From: Bacillota bacterium
GTDB lineage: Bacteria; Bacillota; Clostridia; Lachnospirales; Lachnospiraceae
DNA: 64,000 nt
NCBI GenBank assembly: GCA_023407575.1
Contig: JAEYLX010000032.1
Location: 310,001 to 374,000, forward strand
Direction of reading: 5' to 3'
The notes beneath the pieces are model-generated. The model saw nothing but the letters and a program-made list of their open reading frames with translations, made no database searches and had not been told where the DNA came from. Shown here piece by piece: positions 24,796 to 34,606 of this stretch (positions within the stretch are counted from its first letter, which is position 1; each line of letters begins with the position of its first letter). Made by a program: the position numbers and the translations under genes.

Positions 24796-26080
24796 AGCAT
24801 TTAAAGACAATTCACTTGGCTTTTCAACCAGACAGTTACATGCAGGCTATAATCCCGCAGAGCATTACCGCTCGAAAGCAGTCCCGATTTATCAGACAGC
24901 AGCCTTTGAACTGGGGGATTTTGATCGATGCACACGTTTGTTTGAATATTCCGAAGAAGGACATTCCTATGTAAGATTTTCAAATCCTACCAATGATGTT
25001 CTTGAAAAGAGAATTACCTCCTTAGAGGGTGGCAGTGCAGCATTGTCTTTAAGTTCCGGTATGGCGGCAATCTCGAATACCTTTTTAAATATTGCAAGAG
25101 CTGGGGATGAAATCGTTGCTGTTCAGACCTTATATGGAGGAAGTACCACCTTATTAAATAAAATACTACCTGAATACGGTATTCAGGGACGTTTTGTGGA
25201 AGATGAAAATGATATAGAATCTTATAAGAAGGTCATCAATGAGAAGACCAAGGCGATCTATATTGAAAGTCTTGGTAATCCCGGAATGAATATTGTTGAT
25301 ATTGAAGCAATTGCTAATCTGGCTCATGAGAATGGAATACCACTAATAATCGATAATACCTTTGCTACCCCGTACTTATTGAATGCCTTTGATTATGGTG
25401 CGGATATCATCTGTTATTCAGCCACAAAATATCTGTCCGGACATGGTACCATTATCGTTGGTTTAGTGGTTGAAAAGGGTGGATTTAATTGGTTGAACGG
25501 AAAGTTCCCGCAGTTTGAAGAATTTTATGAGGAGTATAAGAATTCCATTGGTGAGGAAGAGTTAAATAGATCGATATTTACCAAAAGACTAAGAATTCGT
25601 TATTTGACCGATCTTGGATCACATCTTTCCCCCACCACAGCCTTCTATCTATTACAAGGTATGGAGACTTTGTCCCTTCGTATGGACCGTCACACTCAGA
25701 ATGCACAGAAGGTTGCGGAGTTCTTAAGCACACATCCACAGGTTCTGGAAGTGAACTATCCTGGACTACCGGGAAGTCCATATTATCAATTAGCGAAGAA
25801 ATACTTTCCCAAAGGACCAGGTGCCATCCTATCCATAAGACTAAAGGGTGGACTTGAGGCAGCGAAGAGAGTATTAGAGAAGGTTAGAGTTTTTGATTAT
25901 ATGGTTAATGTGGGTGACGCAAAATCTTTAATCGTACATTCCGCTACCTCCACTCATTTTGGTCAGGATGCCAAACAAAGAGAGAAGGCAGGGGTGTATG
26001 AGGATACCTTACGCATATCAGTTGGAATAGAGGATGCCGAGGATTTAATAGCAGATTTAAAACAAGCCCTGGAGAACTAA
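24785..26080 (+). CDS. metY: O-acetylhomoserine sulfhydrylase (aminocarboxypropyltransferase)
   Basis: 431 aa, the long form typical of MetY. It is a PLP enzyme of the Cys/Met metabolism family: LSSGMAAISNT, IDNTFATPYL, and the PLP lysine in CYSATKYLSGHGT. It makes homocysteine from O-acetylhomoserine and sulfide, or methionine with methanethiol. The start overlaps the second permease by 11 nt. In this operon it suggests that the transported compound yields a sulfur donor or acceptor. A strong terminator follows. Confidence 0.94.
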   Translation: MSYEAFKDNSLGFSTRQLHAGYNPAEHYRSKAVPIYQTAAFELGDFDRCTRLFEYSEEGHSYVRFSNPTNDVLEKRITSLEGGSAALSLSSGMAAISNTFLNIARAGDEIVAVQTLYGGSTTLLNKILPEYGIQGRFVEDENDIESYKKVINEKTKAIYIESLGNPGMNIVDIEAIANLAHENGIPLIIDNTFATPYLLNAFDYGADIICYSATKYLSGHGTIIVGLVVEKGGFNWLNGKFPQFEEFYEEYKNSIGEEELNRSIFTKRLRIRYLTDLGSHLSPTTAFYLLQGMETLSLRMDRHTQNAQKVAEFLSTHPQVLEVNYPGLPGSPYYQLAKKYFPKGPGAILSIRLKGGLEAAKRVLEKVRVFDYMVNVGDAKSLIVHSATSTHFGQDAKQREKAGVYEDTLRISVGIEDAEDLIADLKQALEN

Positions 26081-26120
26081 TGGGAGTAGGGGTTAAATGT
26101 CACCGATGTAATACAATTTC

Positions 26121-26156
26121 AATTCCTCCTAAAGCAGAATTTTAGGAGGAATTTTT
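26121..26156 (+). terminator. Terminator of the metY operon
   Basis: AATTCCTCCTAAA (26121-26133) pairs perfectly with TTTAGGAGGAATT (26141-26153), followed by TTT. It lies 41 nt after the metY stop and overlaps the 3' end of the convergent GH42 gene. Confidence 0.88.
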
Positions 26157-28228
26157 AATATCATTACCCCATATTTTTCGAGTTCATATATACCACTTGA
26201 TTCCTTACCGGTAATTAAGTCTATCACCGGTTTCTTAATGTTTATCTCAATAGAGTGCGGCATGTAGTTGAGAATAAATGCATAGCCTTGGGTATCGCTA
26301 GTTCTAATTGATAACTCGGCTTCTCTCGGTAGTTCGAATAATTCCTGAAAAGGCGTGGCGAAGTTTAGCTTCCTTAAGATACTTTCAGCGGTTTTTGCAC
26401 TGAATCCAGCACCGTAATAATAAGCAGTTCCCTTACCAAGGTTATTAGCTATCAAAGCTGGTTCACCGTCATAGTAGTTTCCTTTGAAGGTAGCCAGAAC
26501 TCTTGCACCTTCCAGGGATTCTAAAATATCATTGAATACTGGAGCTTCAAGCTCTTCCCCATCCCATAGTGCATATACATCATCATCACCGGGACTTAGG
26601 TGAGTGTAATCGATTACTCTTACACCGCAGAGTTCGGAGGCAAAACCCGGCATTGGATGCATGGGACATCTGCCATACTGGTCTTTATAACCAGTTCGAG
26701 CACCCATGATTAAAACTCCACCCTGCTCCACATAAGCCTTTAATAAAGAAGCAGTTTCCGCACTTAGAATTGTGGCATGAGGATAGATGAGGAGCTTGTA
26801 CTTGTTTAAATCCTTGAGTGAGGTTTTCGTAGCAGGATTGTTCTGTAAATATAGAAAATCTAATGGTGTATGAGTTAATTGAGCAGCAGTAAACCATCCA
26901 TTGTCGCTATATTCATCCAGTGGGCCATGCCATTTATCCTGTTCACCGTCCCATATATTATCGTAATCTTTTACCAAAGCAATTTCTGCCTGATACCTAG
27001 TGCCTGCAATTTCTGAAAGTCTTTGAAAATCATCCCGAATAGTTCTTAATTCTAAAATCCTCCTATTAGGTTGGTTGGAATAGTCATTTATACCATGCCA
27101 ATATATTTCTGTTCCGATCCAACAGGTTCTCCATCTAAAATAACTAATGAAGTCAGCACCATGAGCGATGGATTGAAAAGTCCATAGTCTCATTTGGCCT
27201 GGCTTAGGTGCGGGTTGCTTCATACGAGAATCCCAACCACCGGCGCCGGACTGTTGCTCCATTATACCAAAGCAGGGGGAGATAGATCTGGTTCTGGTCA
27301 GGGACCAAGAGTTTCTTCGATCATTGAGATTACCAGGCTTTTTTGGCTCCGTCCAGGTATCGAAAGCAAAGTTTGGATAAGAATCATAGGTGATAAAGTC
27401 AAGTGCCAACTGGGTCATCTCATGAGAGTCCACATGTCCGAAGATACCGTTTGTTGTGATAAATTGATGCTCCGGTTTATATCTTTTAATTATATCCGCT
27501 TGCATTTTACAAAAATGGATGGTGCTATGTGAGATAAACCGCTTTTCTTCCAGAGCCAGATGAGGATTTATTGTATTGAGATAAGTTGGGCGAGTCAGAT
27601 AAATTTCTTCCCAGGAGGTATAGGTTTGATTCCAGAAGGTTGTTCCCATACAAGAATTTAATTCATCTAAGGTCTTAAATTTCTCTTTAAGGTAGATGCG
27701 AAAGGCAGCATGATCGGAATCTGAATAAAATACATCCTTTTCACAGTTTAATTCATTGTCAATCTGCCAGCCGATAATTGTAGGGTGGGAGCAATAATGT
27801 GAGGCTAGCATTTCCACGATTCTTGCAGTTAATTCCTGATAAACAGGAGAGTTATAGGTATAATGCCGACGCATACCGTGACGATATAAAGTACCCTCCA
27901 AATTTGCATTTAGAACTTCAGGATATTTGTGGGTTAGCCAAGACGGCGGAGTTGCAGTAGGAGTACAAAAAATCACTTTCATTCCCTTTTTACTCGCAAG
28001 AGCTAGAAAACGGTCAAAGAACTCAAAGGTAAATTCTCCTTCCAAAGGCTCAAATTTATTCCAGGCAAATTCAGCAATTCTTATCACTTCAATACCAAGC
28101 TCGAGCATACGTTCCAGGTCATCTTCCCAGAGTTCTTCTGGCCAGTGTTCCGGATAGTAACAAACCCCTAAAGTTAACTTACTCATGTTCATAGACTTCT
28201 CAGATGGATGACTAATTGTAGTTGACAT
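26129..28228 (-). CDS. Beta-galactosidase, GH42
   Basis: 699 aa, full length for GH42. Order: TIM barrel (residues 15-400, starting LGVCYYPEHWP), trimerisation domain with a glutamine-amidotransferase-like fold (to about 620), C-terminal beta domain. The catalytic acid/base is E159 in GWQIDNELN and the nucleophile E324 in GIMEQQSG. No signal peptide, so it acts on imported beta-galactosides or galacto-oligosaccharides. The ATG used follows AAGGAGA; internal ATGs at residues 13 and 15 are possible. It is monocistronic on the minus strand, and its end overlaps the metY terminator. Confidence 0.93.
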   Translation of the reverse strand: MSTTISHPSEKSMNMSKLTLGVCYYPEHWPEELWEDDLERMLELGIEVIRIAEFAWNKFEPLEGEFTFEFFDRFLALASKKGMKVIFCTPTATPPSWLTHKYPEVLNANLEGTLYRHGMRRHYTYNSPVYQELTARIVEMLASHYCSHPTIIGWQIDNELNCEKDVFYSDSDHAAFRIYLKEKFKTLDELNSCMGTTFWNQTYTSWEEIYLTRPTYLNTINPHLALEEKRFISHSTIHFCKMQADIIKRYKPEHQFITTNGIFGHVDSHEMTQLALDFITYDSYPNFAFDTWTEPKKPGNLNDRRNSWSLTRTRSISPCFGIMEQQSGAGGWDSRMKQPAPKPGQMRLWTFQSIAHGADFISYFRWRTCWIGTEIYWHGINDYSNQPNRRILELRTIRDDFQRLSEIAGTRYQAEIALVKDYDNIWDGEQDKWHGPLDEYSDNGWFTAAQLTHTPLDFLYLQNNPATKTSLKDLNKYKLLIYPHATILSAETASLLKAYVEQGGVLIMGARTGYKDQYGRCPMHPMPGFASELCGVRVIDYTHLSPGDDDVYALWDGEELEAPVFNDILESLEGARVLATFKGNYYDGEPALIANNLGKGTAYYYGAGFSAKTAESILRKLNFATPFQELFELPREAELSIRTSDTQGYAFILNYMPHSIEINIKKPVIDLITGKESSGIYELEKYGVMILKIPPKILL

Positions 28229-28326
28229 ATTCTTCTCCTTATGTTTATTTTGAATTAAATTATTGCAATTCTATGATAGCACAATTTCTTGTAGAAACGT
28301 GAAGTTTTTCATTTGAGTTGTATCAA

Positions 28327-28379
28327 AAAAGGAGTACCCATCACAGAACGCCTTTGTTGTTGTGATGGGTACTCCTTTT
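28327..28379. terminator. Terminator of the superoxide dismutase gene
   Basis: A perfect 19-bp stem (AAAAGGAGTACCCATCACA at 28327-28345 and its complement at 28361-28379). On the minus strand it is followed by TTTTTTGATA. It lies 35 nt past the sodA stop. Confidence 0.9.
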
Positions 28380-28413
28380 AGTAGACTTCTTTTAAAGTTA
28401 TTGTTTTGTAAGA

Positions 28414-29034
28414 TTATTTCACATTAGCATAATACTTTGCAACGACATCCCAGTTAATAATGTCAAGAAATGCTTTTACATGATCTGCACGTAAATTCTT
28501 GTATTTGAGGTAGTAGGCATGTTCCCATACGTCGACACCAAGGATTGGAAACCATTCGCCATTGCTTTCCATAATGGGGTTGTCCTGATTAGGGCTGGAG
28601 GAAACTTTTAATTCACCGCTTTTATTCGCTGATAACCATGCCCAACCGGAACCAAATCTTGTAACAGCTGCGGTAGTCAATTTTTCTTTTAAGGATGCAA
28701 GATCGCCGAAGGTATATCCGATTTGTTTTGCCAAATCACCAGAAGGTGCGCTGCTTCCGCCAGGGGTAAGAGTATCAAAGTATAGGTTATGATTATAGAA
28801 TCCACCGCCGTTATTCTTTACAGCATTTCTTTGAGCCTCATCTTTAATATCAGATAGATGTGTAAAAATATCCTCGATAGATGAGTCGGATAATTCAGGT
28901 AATTTCTCAATTGCTGCATTTAAATTAGCTGTATAGGCAGCATGGTGTTTTGAATAATGTGTAACCATGGTTAATTCATCAATGTGGGGCTCCAGTGCAT
29001 CAAAATTATAATTTAATTCTACTTGTTTAAACAT
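28414..29034 (-). CDS. sodA: Superoxide dismutase (Fe/Mn family)
   Basis: 206 aa. Metal ligands are visible: H26 in VTHYSKHH, the histidine of GGGFYNHNLY, and Asp and His in DVWEHAYYLKY. The GGGFYNH and WEHAYY contexts resemble Mn- or cambialistic enzymes, but metal choice cannot be proven by eye. It removes superoxide in the cytoplasm. The presence of SOD in an otherwise anaerobe-like genome indicates some oxygen tolerance. A minus-strand promoter TTGTGC-N17-TATAGA lies upstream, and AAGGAG precedes the ATG. Monocistronic. Confidence 0.94.
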   Translation of the reverse strand: MFKQVELNYNFDALEPHIDELTMVTHYSKHHAAYTANLNAAIEKLPELSDSSIEDIFTHLSDIKDEAQRNAVKNNGGGFYNHNLYFDTLTPGGSSAPSGDLAKQIGYTFGDLASLKEKLTTAAVTRFGSGWAWLSANKSGELKVSSSPNQDNPIMESNGEWFPILGVDVWEHAYYLKYKNLRADHVKAFLDIINWDVVAKYYANVK

Positions 29035-29360
29035 AATGTTATCTCCTTTTAATATAGATTTTCAAAATTTATAAGATAATATGCTTTAAATAGCATCTAT
29101 ACTTCTGGCTATATTATTGCACAATAAATGGCAATATACAAGAGTAAACACACAATTTAAAATTAAATAATAAATTAACAATAAATAAATGCAATTTAAT
29201 ACAATACAAACATTATATTTCAGAGGATTTGCTCAAAGCAGTAAATAGATTGTTAAACATAATACAAAAAAGATGCCAATCGTTACTGTTGTACATAAGC
29301 CAAGCGATGGATTTATCAGCGGACTGATAAATTAACCATAAAAAGGGAGGAAATAAATAC
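29035..29360. other. Gene-free stretch between sodA and the S41-like gene
   Basis: 326 bp. It holds the sodA promoter region near the left end and a 9-bp perfect hairpin ATTTATCAG/CTGATAAAT (29311-29332), 29 nt beyond the stop of the minus-strand S41-like gene. The hairpin has no T-run and may be a weak terminator. Nothing else is recognised. Confidence 0.5.
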
Positions 29361-30959
29361 TTATTGGTTATCCTGCTGCATACACCATTTGATCCATTCA
29401 TCATCTAATAAGGTATTTTTATTGTAGCTTAAGGGATAGGTTGTTGGATATTCGGAAACGCTTAACTTTACATCAGGATTTGTTCCATAAATAGAGGTTT
29501 CTCGGCCGTCAACATTAAAGGCTGCTTCAATATCCATACGAAACATTAACCCGCTATTGGGTAGTGCGAAAGTCATTGGACTTATAAAAATATTTCCCCA
29601 GCCTAAGGTACTTGTTCCAACGACAGTACCAAGGTTTAGCTCTCTTACAGCAGTTACATAGGAATCCGCTGCTGATAAAGTATCACTATCAGTTAAGATA
29701 TAAAGCTGTCCATCAAAGGAGTAGGTGTTTTTAGGTGTAAAACTTTTTGTGATTTCATAAATGTTCCAACTCTTAGCAGAATACCCTTCAAGGTCTATCT
29801 TATTAATATCAGTTATATGGTTAGCCTTTTTATCTAATAAATCATTACTATAAATGAAACGATAAGCAGGATAGCGCAATCCAAAGGTCTTAAAGAAATT
29901 CTTTCTTACCGCCGTGGTTTGAGTATATTCCGCAGATTCCTTAAGGAATGGTCGTGTTAACAATTCAGTCCAATAGGTAGGTTCTCCTCCTATATTGCCA
30001 CGTAAATCAAGGATTAATTTATCCAAAAGAGGATTAGTTTCAAAGTAATCCTGCAAGGTGACTTGGTCAGAGTCAATAAACTGCTGTTCTAAGGAATTTA
30101 TTTTAATATACCCGGTAGACTTATCTAAAGTTGTAAGAAAGATATTACCTGTGGGATATAGTTTTGAAACGTCTTCAGGCGGAAAACCGGGTATCTTAGG
30201 AAGCAGTATTTGCACAGTACCACCGTTTAGTAGTGCGAATTCAGCAGGCCATCCTCCTTCATTACTTCCAGGATCTTTGATAAAAATAGGACTGCTGTAC
30301 ACTTTGTTATTATCTTCATCAAAACGTAAAGGGGTAATATCTTGCAAGGTTTTCACATATTCATCCACAGGCTGATTATTCACGGTTGTTAGAATAGAAT
30401 TTGCAGGTATAGTGACATCACCTAAGGTATACGTAGTACTGACAATGTAGGAACCATTAACGTATGTAATATCGATATCAGAATGATAATATATATTCAG
30501 TTTTGAAAGTTCGTTTTTCCAGTAGTTCATCTTCAAATACGCATCTTTTGGTATATCTAAGGTGTAACTGGAGTAAAGGTCGTAGGTTGGAAAGACAATA
30601 CCGCCGTGCCCTGCCTGTCTTAAAAGTTCGGTATATTCAATGAATAGCCTAAGAAATTCTTCATTGTTCGTTGTTCGTTTAGCCTTGTTTATATACTCGT
30701 CTGCGAGCGTATTAATATCTTTTAGTTGTTTTGTACTGACTAAGGCATCATTAAAGGGGTATATGTCCGCCACATACTTTGTAAGTGCCTTAAAATCCTC
30801 TTCTTTTTGCTTGGAGGAAAGTTCCTTTACAGCCAATGGAGTATCTGGCAAATATACTTTAAGATGGATTGTCAGGTAAACTAGATATAGTAAGGCCAAT
30901 GCAAATAGGGTTGTAAGTAATATAAGAATTGCTTTTAAGATTTTTTTCTTTCGATACAT
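29361..30959 (-). CDS. S41 family (tail-specific protease-like) membrane-anchored peptidase
   Basis: 532 aa. A basic start and a hydrophobic helix (residues 10-32) anchor it, with the rest outside the cell. A PDZ-like segment (ILTTVNNQPVDEYV near 180-195) precedes the S41 core: LILDLRGNIGG, ILTDSDTLSAADSYVTAV with the candidate catalytic serine, and GTSTLGWGN. The lysine of the usual Ser-Lys dyad is not obvious, so activity is uncertain. It is a single gene on the minus strand with no functional clue from its neighbours. Confidence 0.82.
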   Translation of the reverse strand: MYRKKKILKAILILLTTLFALALLYLVYLTIHLKVYLPDTPLAVKELSSKQKEEDFKALTKYVADIYPFNDALVSTKQLKDINTLADEYINKAKRTTNNEEFLRLFIEYTELLRQAGHGGIVFPTYDLYSSYTLDIPKDAYLKMNYWKNELSKLNIYYHSDIDITYVNGSYIVSTTYTLGDVTIPANSILTTVNNQPVDEYVKTLQDITPLRFDEDNNKVYSSPIFIKDPGSNEGGWPAEFALLNGGTVQILLPKIPGFPPEDVSKLYPTGNIFLTTLDKSTGYIKINSLEQQFIDSDQVTLQDYFETNPLLDKLILDLRGNIGGEPTYWTELLTRPFLKESAEYTQTTAVRKNFFKTFGLRYPAYRFIYSNDLLDKKANHITDINKIDLEGYSAKSWNIYEITKSFTPKNTYSFDGQLYILTDSDTLSAADSYVTAVRELNLGTVVGTSTLGWGNIFISPMTFALPNSGLMFRMDIEAAFNVDGRETSIYGTNPDVKLSVSEYPTTYPLSYNKNTLLDDEWIKWCMQQDNQ

Positions 30960-31105
30960 CTTCGGAATTCCCCTTCAGTTATTGTCATTTAAGTACATTA
31001 CGAATGCTATAAGTCACATTAACAGATTGTATCACATACGAAATGGAATGTAATTAGAAAAGGTATATTTTAGCTAAACTTATTTCTATCAACATTGCTG
31101 TTCTG

Positions 31106-31114
31106 TGGTATAAT
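31106..31114 (+). promoter_or_regulatory. Extended -10 promoter for the first YesM/YesN operon
   Basis: TGGTATAAT, an extended -10 box, lies about 75 nt before the kinase start. No good -35 box is seen. Confidence 0.5.
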
Positions 31115-31194
31115 ACAAACTGAAACAGGATTAACTTATACATATTACACAAAGAAAAATGCTGTTGCTAATTGTGATGATGGGAGAGATGCAT

Positions 31195-32979
31195 ATGAAA
31201 ATGAGGTTTAAACTGCTGATTTTTTGCCTGGCGAGTACCATATTCGCTTTAGTGCTCCAAACGGTATTATTTCAAAAGGCATCTTCAAATTTAATCTATG
31301 CACAGGAAAAGGAGCAAAGCAATAGCTCCCTTAGAAACATGCAAAATGAGGTGTATACCTTTATTAAATCAATAGAAAGTAATTTAATCGAAATTTATAA
31401 TGAGGATGATTTTCAACGGGCCTTAAAAAATGATACTGAGGTTGAGCTCCTCCGGGAGGATTATTATCGCCTAGCTTATAACATTGCCACAGGTGAATTT
31501 GAAACCTCGGATGGCGTGGTGGCATTGTATATCTATAATATAAAGAATGAGATTGTCTCTACCTATCGAAGAGCTGCAACTCCAAAACATAATTATCCGG
31601 TGGACATTTACGAGAATGTAGAGAAATATAACTCACAGCGCGTCTTGGATTATATTAATTCGGATGACACAACAATGATGATATCCAGTTATTATAATGA
31701 ACACAGAGAAACGGATATTACCCGTTTTATTTTAAAGATATATGATAACACCAATACAAAAAATAAAATTGGGTACATCGTATGTGACTTAGATAGTAAA
31801 GTAGTAAAAAACATTATGTCAAAATACTATGATAAGGATGAGATGAAGGTATGGCTTCAGCCCATGGGGGATAGACAGATTGCTGCTGTAGGTAAATTAG
31901 AGGATGCAAATAAAACCTATTATTCTGACGTTACCCTAAGCATTCAGGAGGGAACCTTAAAAACCACAGAAGAGCTTGGGAAAAATATGCCGATTTTATT
32001 CCAGGTGGATCAGGATAAGTATAATTTGTCTGCCTATTCCCTTATGCCACAAGCCTTATTGGAGCAGAATCAGAAAGCTCTGACACAGAATTTGATTCTA
32101 ATTGTGGCAATTATGAGTATTTTAATTACGCTGGTATCCGTTTTTATTACCAGCGGTATTACACGACCACTGGAGCATCTCACACAAACAATTGCGAAAA
32201 TTAGATCCGGTAACATGAATCAAAGGGTACAGAATAAGAATAAAGACGAGATAGGAAAGCTGGGGCAGGATTTTAATGAGATGCTGGATGAGATTGAACG
32301 CCTGATCAGCCATGAGTATGAGACAAAACTGTTATTGAACAGAGCAGAATATAAAGCGCTTCAGGCACAGATTAACCCGCACTTCTTATACAATACGCTG
32401 GATACTATGAGCAGTATTGCAAGCATTAATAATTGTTCCATAGTAAGTGAATTATGCCAGTCTTTAGCAAGCATTTTCCGTTACAGCTTGGATTTTAAGC
32501 ATCCGTATTCTACAGTAGCAAAAGAGATAGTGCATCTTAAAAATTACATCTACGTTATGAATGTACGCATGGGTGAAGGTGTGGAATATCAGTTTAACAT
32601 TCGTGATGAAATTTTACAGGATTCTATTCCAAGAATCTCAATACAGCCCATACTGGAGAACGCATTAAAGCATGGACTGCGAAATAAACGCGGAGAAAAG
32701 AAAATAAGTGTGGAAGCCTATACCCAGGATAACATGCTCCAGGTGGTAGTCAAGGACAATGGAATTGGAATGGATGCAGCATTAATGAACGAAAGACTGA
32801 AAGAAAATGATGTTGATGCTGTAGAGACAGGGACCTCTATTGGGCTGTTTAACATTAATGCCAGACTAAAGATGTTATATGGAAAGGATTTTGGTCTGCG
32901 TATCGAGAGTGAACCTGGGGAAGGAACCAGTGTGTATCTGGTAATACCAAGATTAAGTGTGGATGAGGTGGGGACATGA
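31195..32979 (+). CDS. YesM-type sensor histidine kinase (first system)
   Basis: 594 aa from ATG 31195, placed 8 nt after GGGAGAG; the frame opens at 31159. Topology: membrane helix at 5-25, extracellular sensor of about 270 residues, second helix near 300-322, HAMP linker (SGITRPLEHLTQTIAKIRSG), His_kinase domain with H396 in QINPHFLYNTLD, and HATPase (NALKHG, DNGIGMD). It phosphorylates the response regulator encoded next, overlapping by 4 nt. A tethered sugar-binding-like protein is third in the operon and may present the ligand to the sensor. Confidence 0.93.
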   Translation: MKMRFKLLIFCLASTIFALVLQTVLFQKASSNLIYAQEKEQSNSSLRNMQNEVYTFIKSIESNLIEIYNEDDFQRALKNDTEVELLREDYYRLAYNIATGEFETSDGVVALYIYNIKNEIVSTYRRAATPKHNYPVDIYENVEKYNSQRVLDYINSDDTTMMISSYYNEHRETDITRFILKIYDNTNTKNKIGYIVCDLDSKVVKNIMSKYYDKDEMKVWLQPMGDRQIAAVGKLEDANKTYYSDVTLSIQEGTLKTTEELGKNMPILFQVDQDKYNLSAYSLMPQALLEQNQKALTQNLILIVAIMSILITLVSVFITSGITRPLEHLTQTIAKIRSGNMNQRVQNKNKDEIGKLGQDFNEMLDEIERLISHEYETKLLLNRAEYKALQAQINPHFLYNTLDTMSSIASINNCSIVSELCQSLASIFRYSLDFKHPYSTVAKEIVHLKNYIYVMNVRMGEGVEYQFNIRDEILQDSIPRISIQPILENALKHGLRNKRGEKKISVEAYTQDNMLQVVVKDNGIGMDAALMNERLKENDVDAVETGTSIGLFNINARLKMLYGKDFGLRIESEPGEGTSVYLVIPRLSVDEVGT

Positions 32980-34595
32980 CAGAAATAACGTATAAAGTAT
33001 TAATCGCAGATGATGAATATTGGACACGGGAAAAGCTGCGCACAATGATTGACTGGAAGCAGTATAATATTGAATTTCTGGATCCTGCTGTAGACGGTGA
33101 AGATGTTCTGAAAAAGATTGAAGAGAATATGCCGGATATTCTCATCACCGACATTAACATGCCCTTTATTGACGGAGTTGAACTGATTAAAATTGTCAAA
33201 GAGAAATATCCTGCAATTGTTGTATTTGTAATTAGTGGATATGATGACTTTGACTTTGTAAAGAGTACCTTACTCAATGGTGCTATTAATTATATGTTAA
33301 AGCCAGTCACAAAAATAGATTTAGTAAATACCCTATCCAAGTCCCTGGAGATTATCAGTAGTAGAATTAAACTCCAGAAAGAGCAGGAGGAACAGAGCCT
33401 GCAAATATTAAAGGCAGCCTCCTCGATGAAGGATAGGGAGTTAAGTCTTTTGGTGGAGAAAGAAGAAGCCAGATATTCCCCTGTGGTAATGATGAATAGT
33501 AATTTTGACTTTGCCGGTTATAGTTTGATCTTAATAAAAATTCATAACCTAAGTGAATTGACTACGGAGTATGGGTATGATATCAACCTATTATCTTACT
33601 GGGTGAAAAAGCAGATAAGAGATTTAACAGGGTTAGATAATCTTCTTATTTTTAACTATATCTATCGTTCAAATGAATTTATCATCATAACTGAATTAGA
33701 GAATTCAAAGCTTAGAAGAATGGCAGTAGCCCTGGAGAAATATTTCAACAATAAAATGAAAGCACCAGTCAGTATCGTTATTAGTGAGCATTCCTACTCT
33801 ATAGAAAGTATTCATACAGCCTATATTCAAAGTGTATCCATGCTGATGACCAGAAGATATAAGAATAGCAGTGTTGTGTTGTTTTGTGAGAAGGATGATC
33901 CAGAGCTGCATAAGGATGTAAAGAACTGCCTTACAGAAGAGCAGGAGAATAGCTTAAAGAGCTTTTTAAATAATAAGAATCAGGCAGGCATAATAAAGCT
34001 AATTTTTGATACAATCGGACTCGGTAAGGGAAAGGTCCAGGAGTGGAGTTATTTAGAGGTAAAACAGACGGTAAAAAGAATTTGTAATGTCATTATGGAA
34101 CACCAACTTTCCAGTAGAACCCATAAAGAAATTATGGAATTGGAAAGCTTAACGGAACTGGTAAACCGAACCGTAGAGTATTTAAATATTGACCATTTGC
34201 AAGAGGCACTGGAAGAAATGATTGATTATACCATTGACCTTAGAAAGGATGAGATAAATTCCTCCATACGCGATGTGGTAAAAAGTGCGATTAAATATAT
34301 CGACCAGAACTATTTTGAGGACTTATCTCTTGCATCACTTGCAGGACAATTTAATGTGGAAAGCTCCTATTTCTCTAAAATATTTCGTCAGGAAACCAGT
34401 GATAATTTAATGCTTTATATTGCAAAGAAGAGAATGAATAAATGCGTGGAATATATGGAGGATGCAAAGATTAGCTTAACCGAAATAGCCTTTATGGTGG
34501 GATATGATGATTATTCTTACTTTAATAGGGTTTTTCGCAAAATGATGGGGAGCAGTCCGAGTGAATATCGCAACGAAGTGATGCTTAAGAAGTAG
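32976..34595 (+). CDS. YesN-type response regulator with AraC DNA-binding domain (first system)
   Basis: 539 aa. Receiver domain 5-125 with D59 in ILITDINMP, a middle dimerisation/linker region of about 300 residues, and a C-terminal AraC double helix-turn-helix (LASLAGQFNVESSYFSKIFR, then AFMVGYDDYSYFNRVF). It overlaps the kinase by 4 nt (ATGA). It probably activates one or both of the alpha-galactoside transport operons downstream. Its promoter targets cannot be assigned from sequence. Confidence 0.94.
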   Translation: MTEITYKVLIADDEYWTREKLRTMIDWKQYNIEFLDPAVDGEDVLKKIEENMPDILITDINMPFIDGVELIKIVKEKYPAIVVFVISGYDDFDFVKSTLLNGAINYMLKPVTKIDLVNTLSKSLEIISSRIKLQKEQEEQSLQILKAASSMKDRELSLLVEKEEARYSPVVMMNSNFDFAGYSLILIKIHNLSELTTEYGYDINLLSYWVKKQIRDLTGLDNLLIFNYIYRSNEFIIITELENSKLRRMAVALEKYFNNKMKAPVSIVISEHSYSIESIHTAYIQSVSMLMTRRYKNSSVVLFCEKDDPELHKDVKNCLTEEQENSLKSFLNNKNQAGIIKLIFDTIGLGKGKVQEWSYLEVKQTVKRICNVIMEHQLSSRTHKEIMELESLTELVNRTVEYLNIDHLQEALEEMIDYTIDLRKDEINSSIRDVVKSAIKYIDQNYFEDLSLASLAGQFNVESSYFSKIFRQETSDNLMLYIAKKRMNKCVEYMEDAKISLTEIAFMVGYDDYSYFNRVFRKMMGSSPSEYRNEVMLKK

Positions 34596-34606
34596 GAGGA
34601 CACAGG

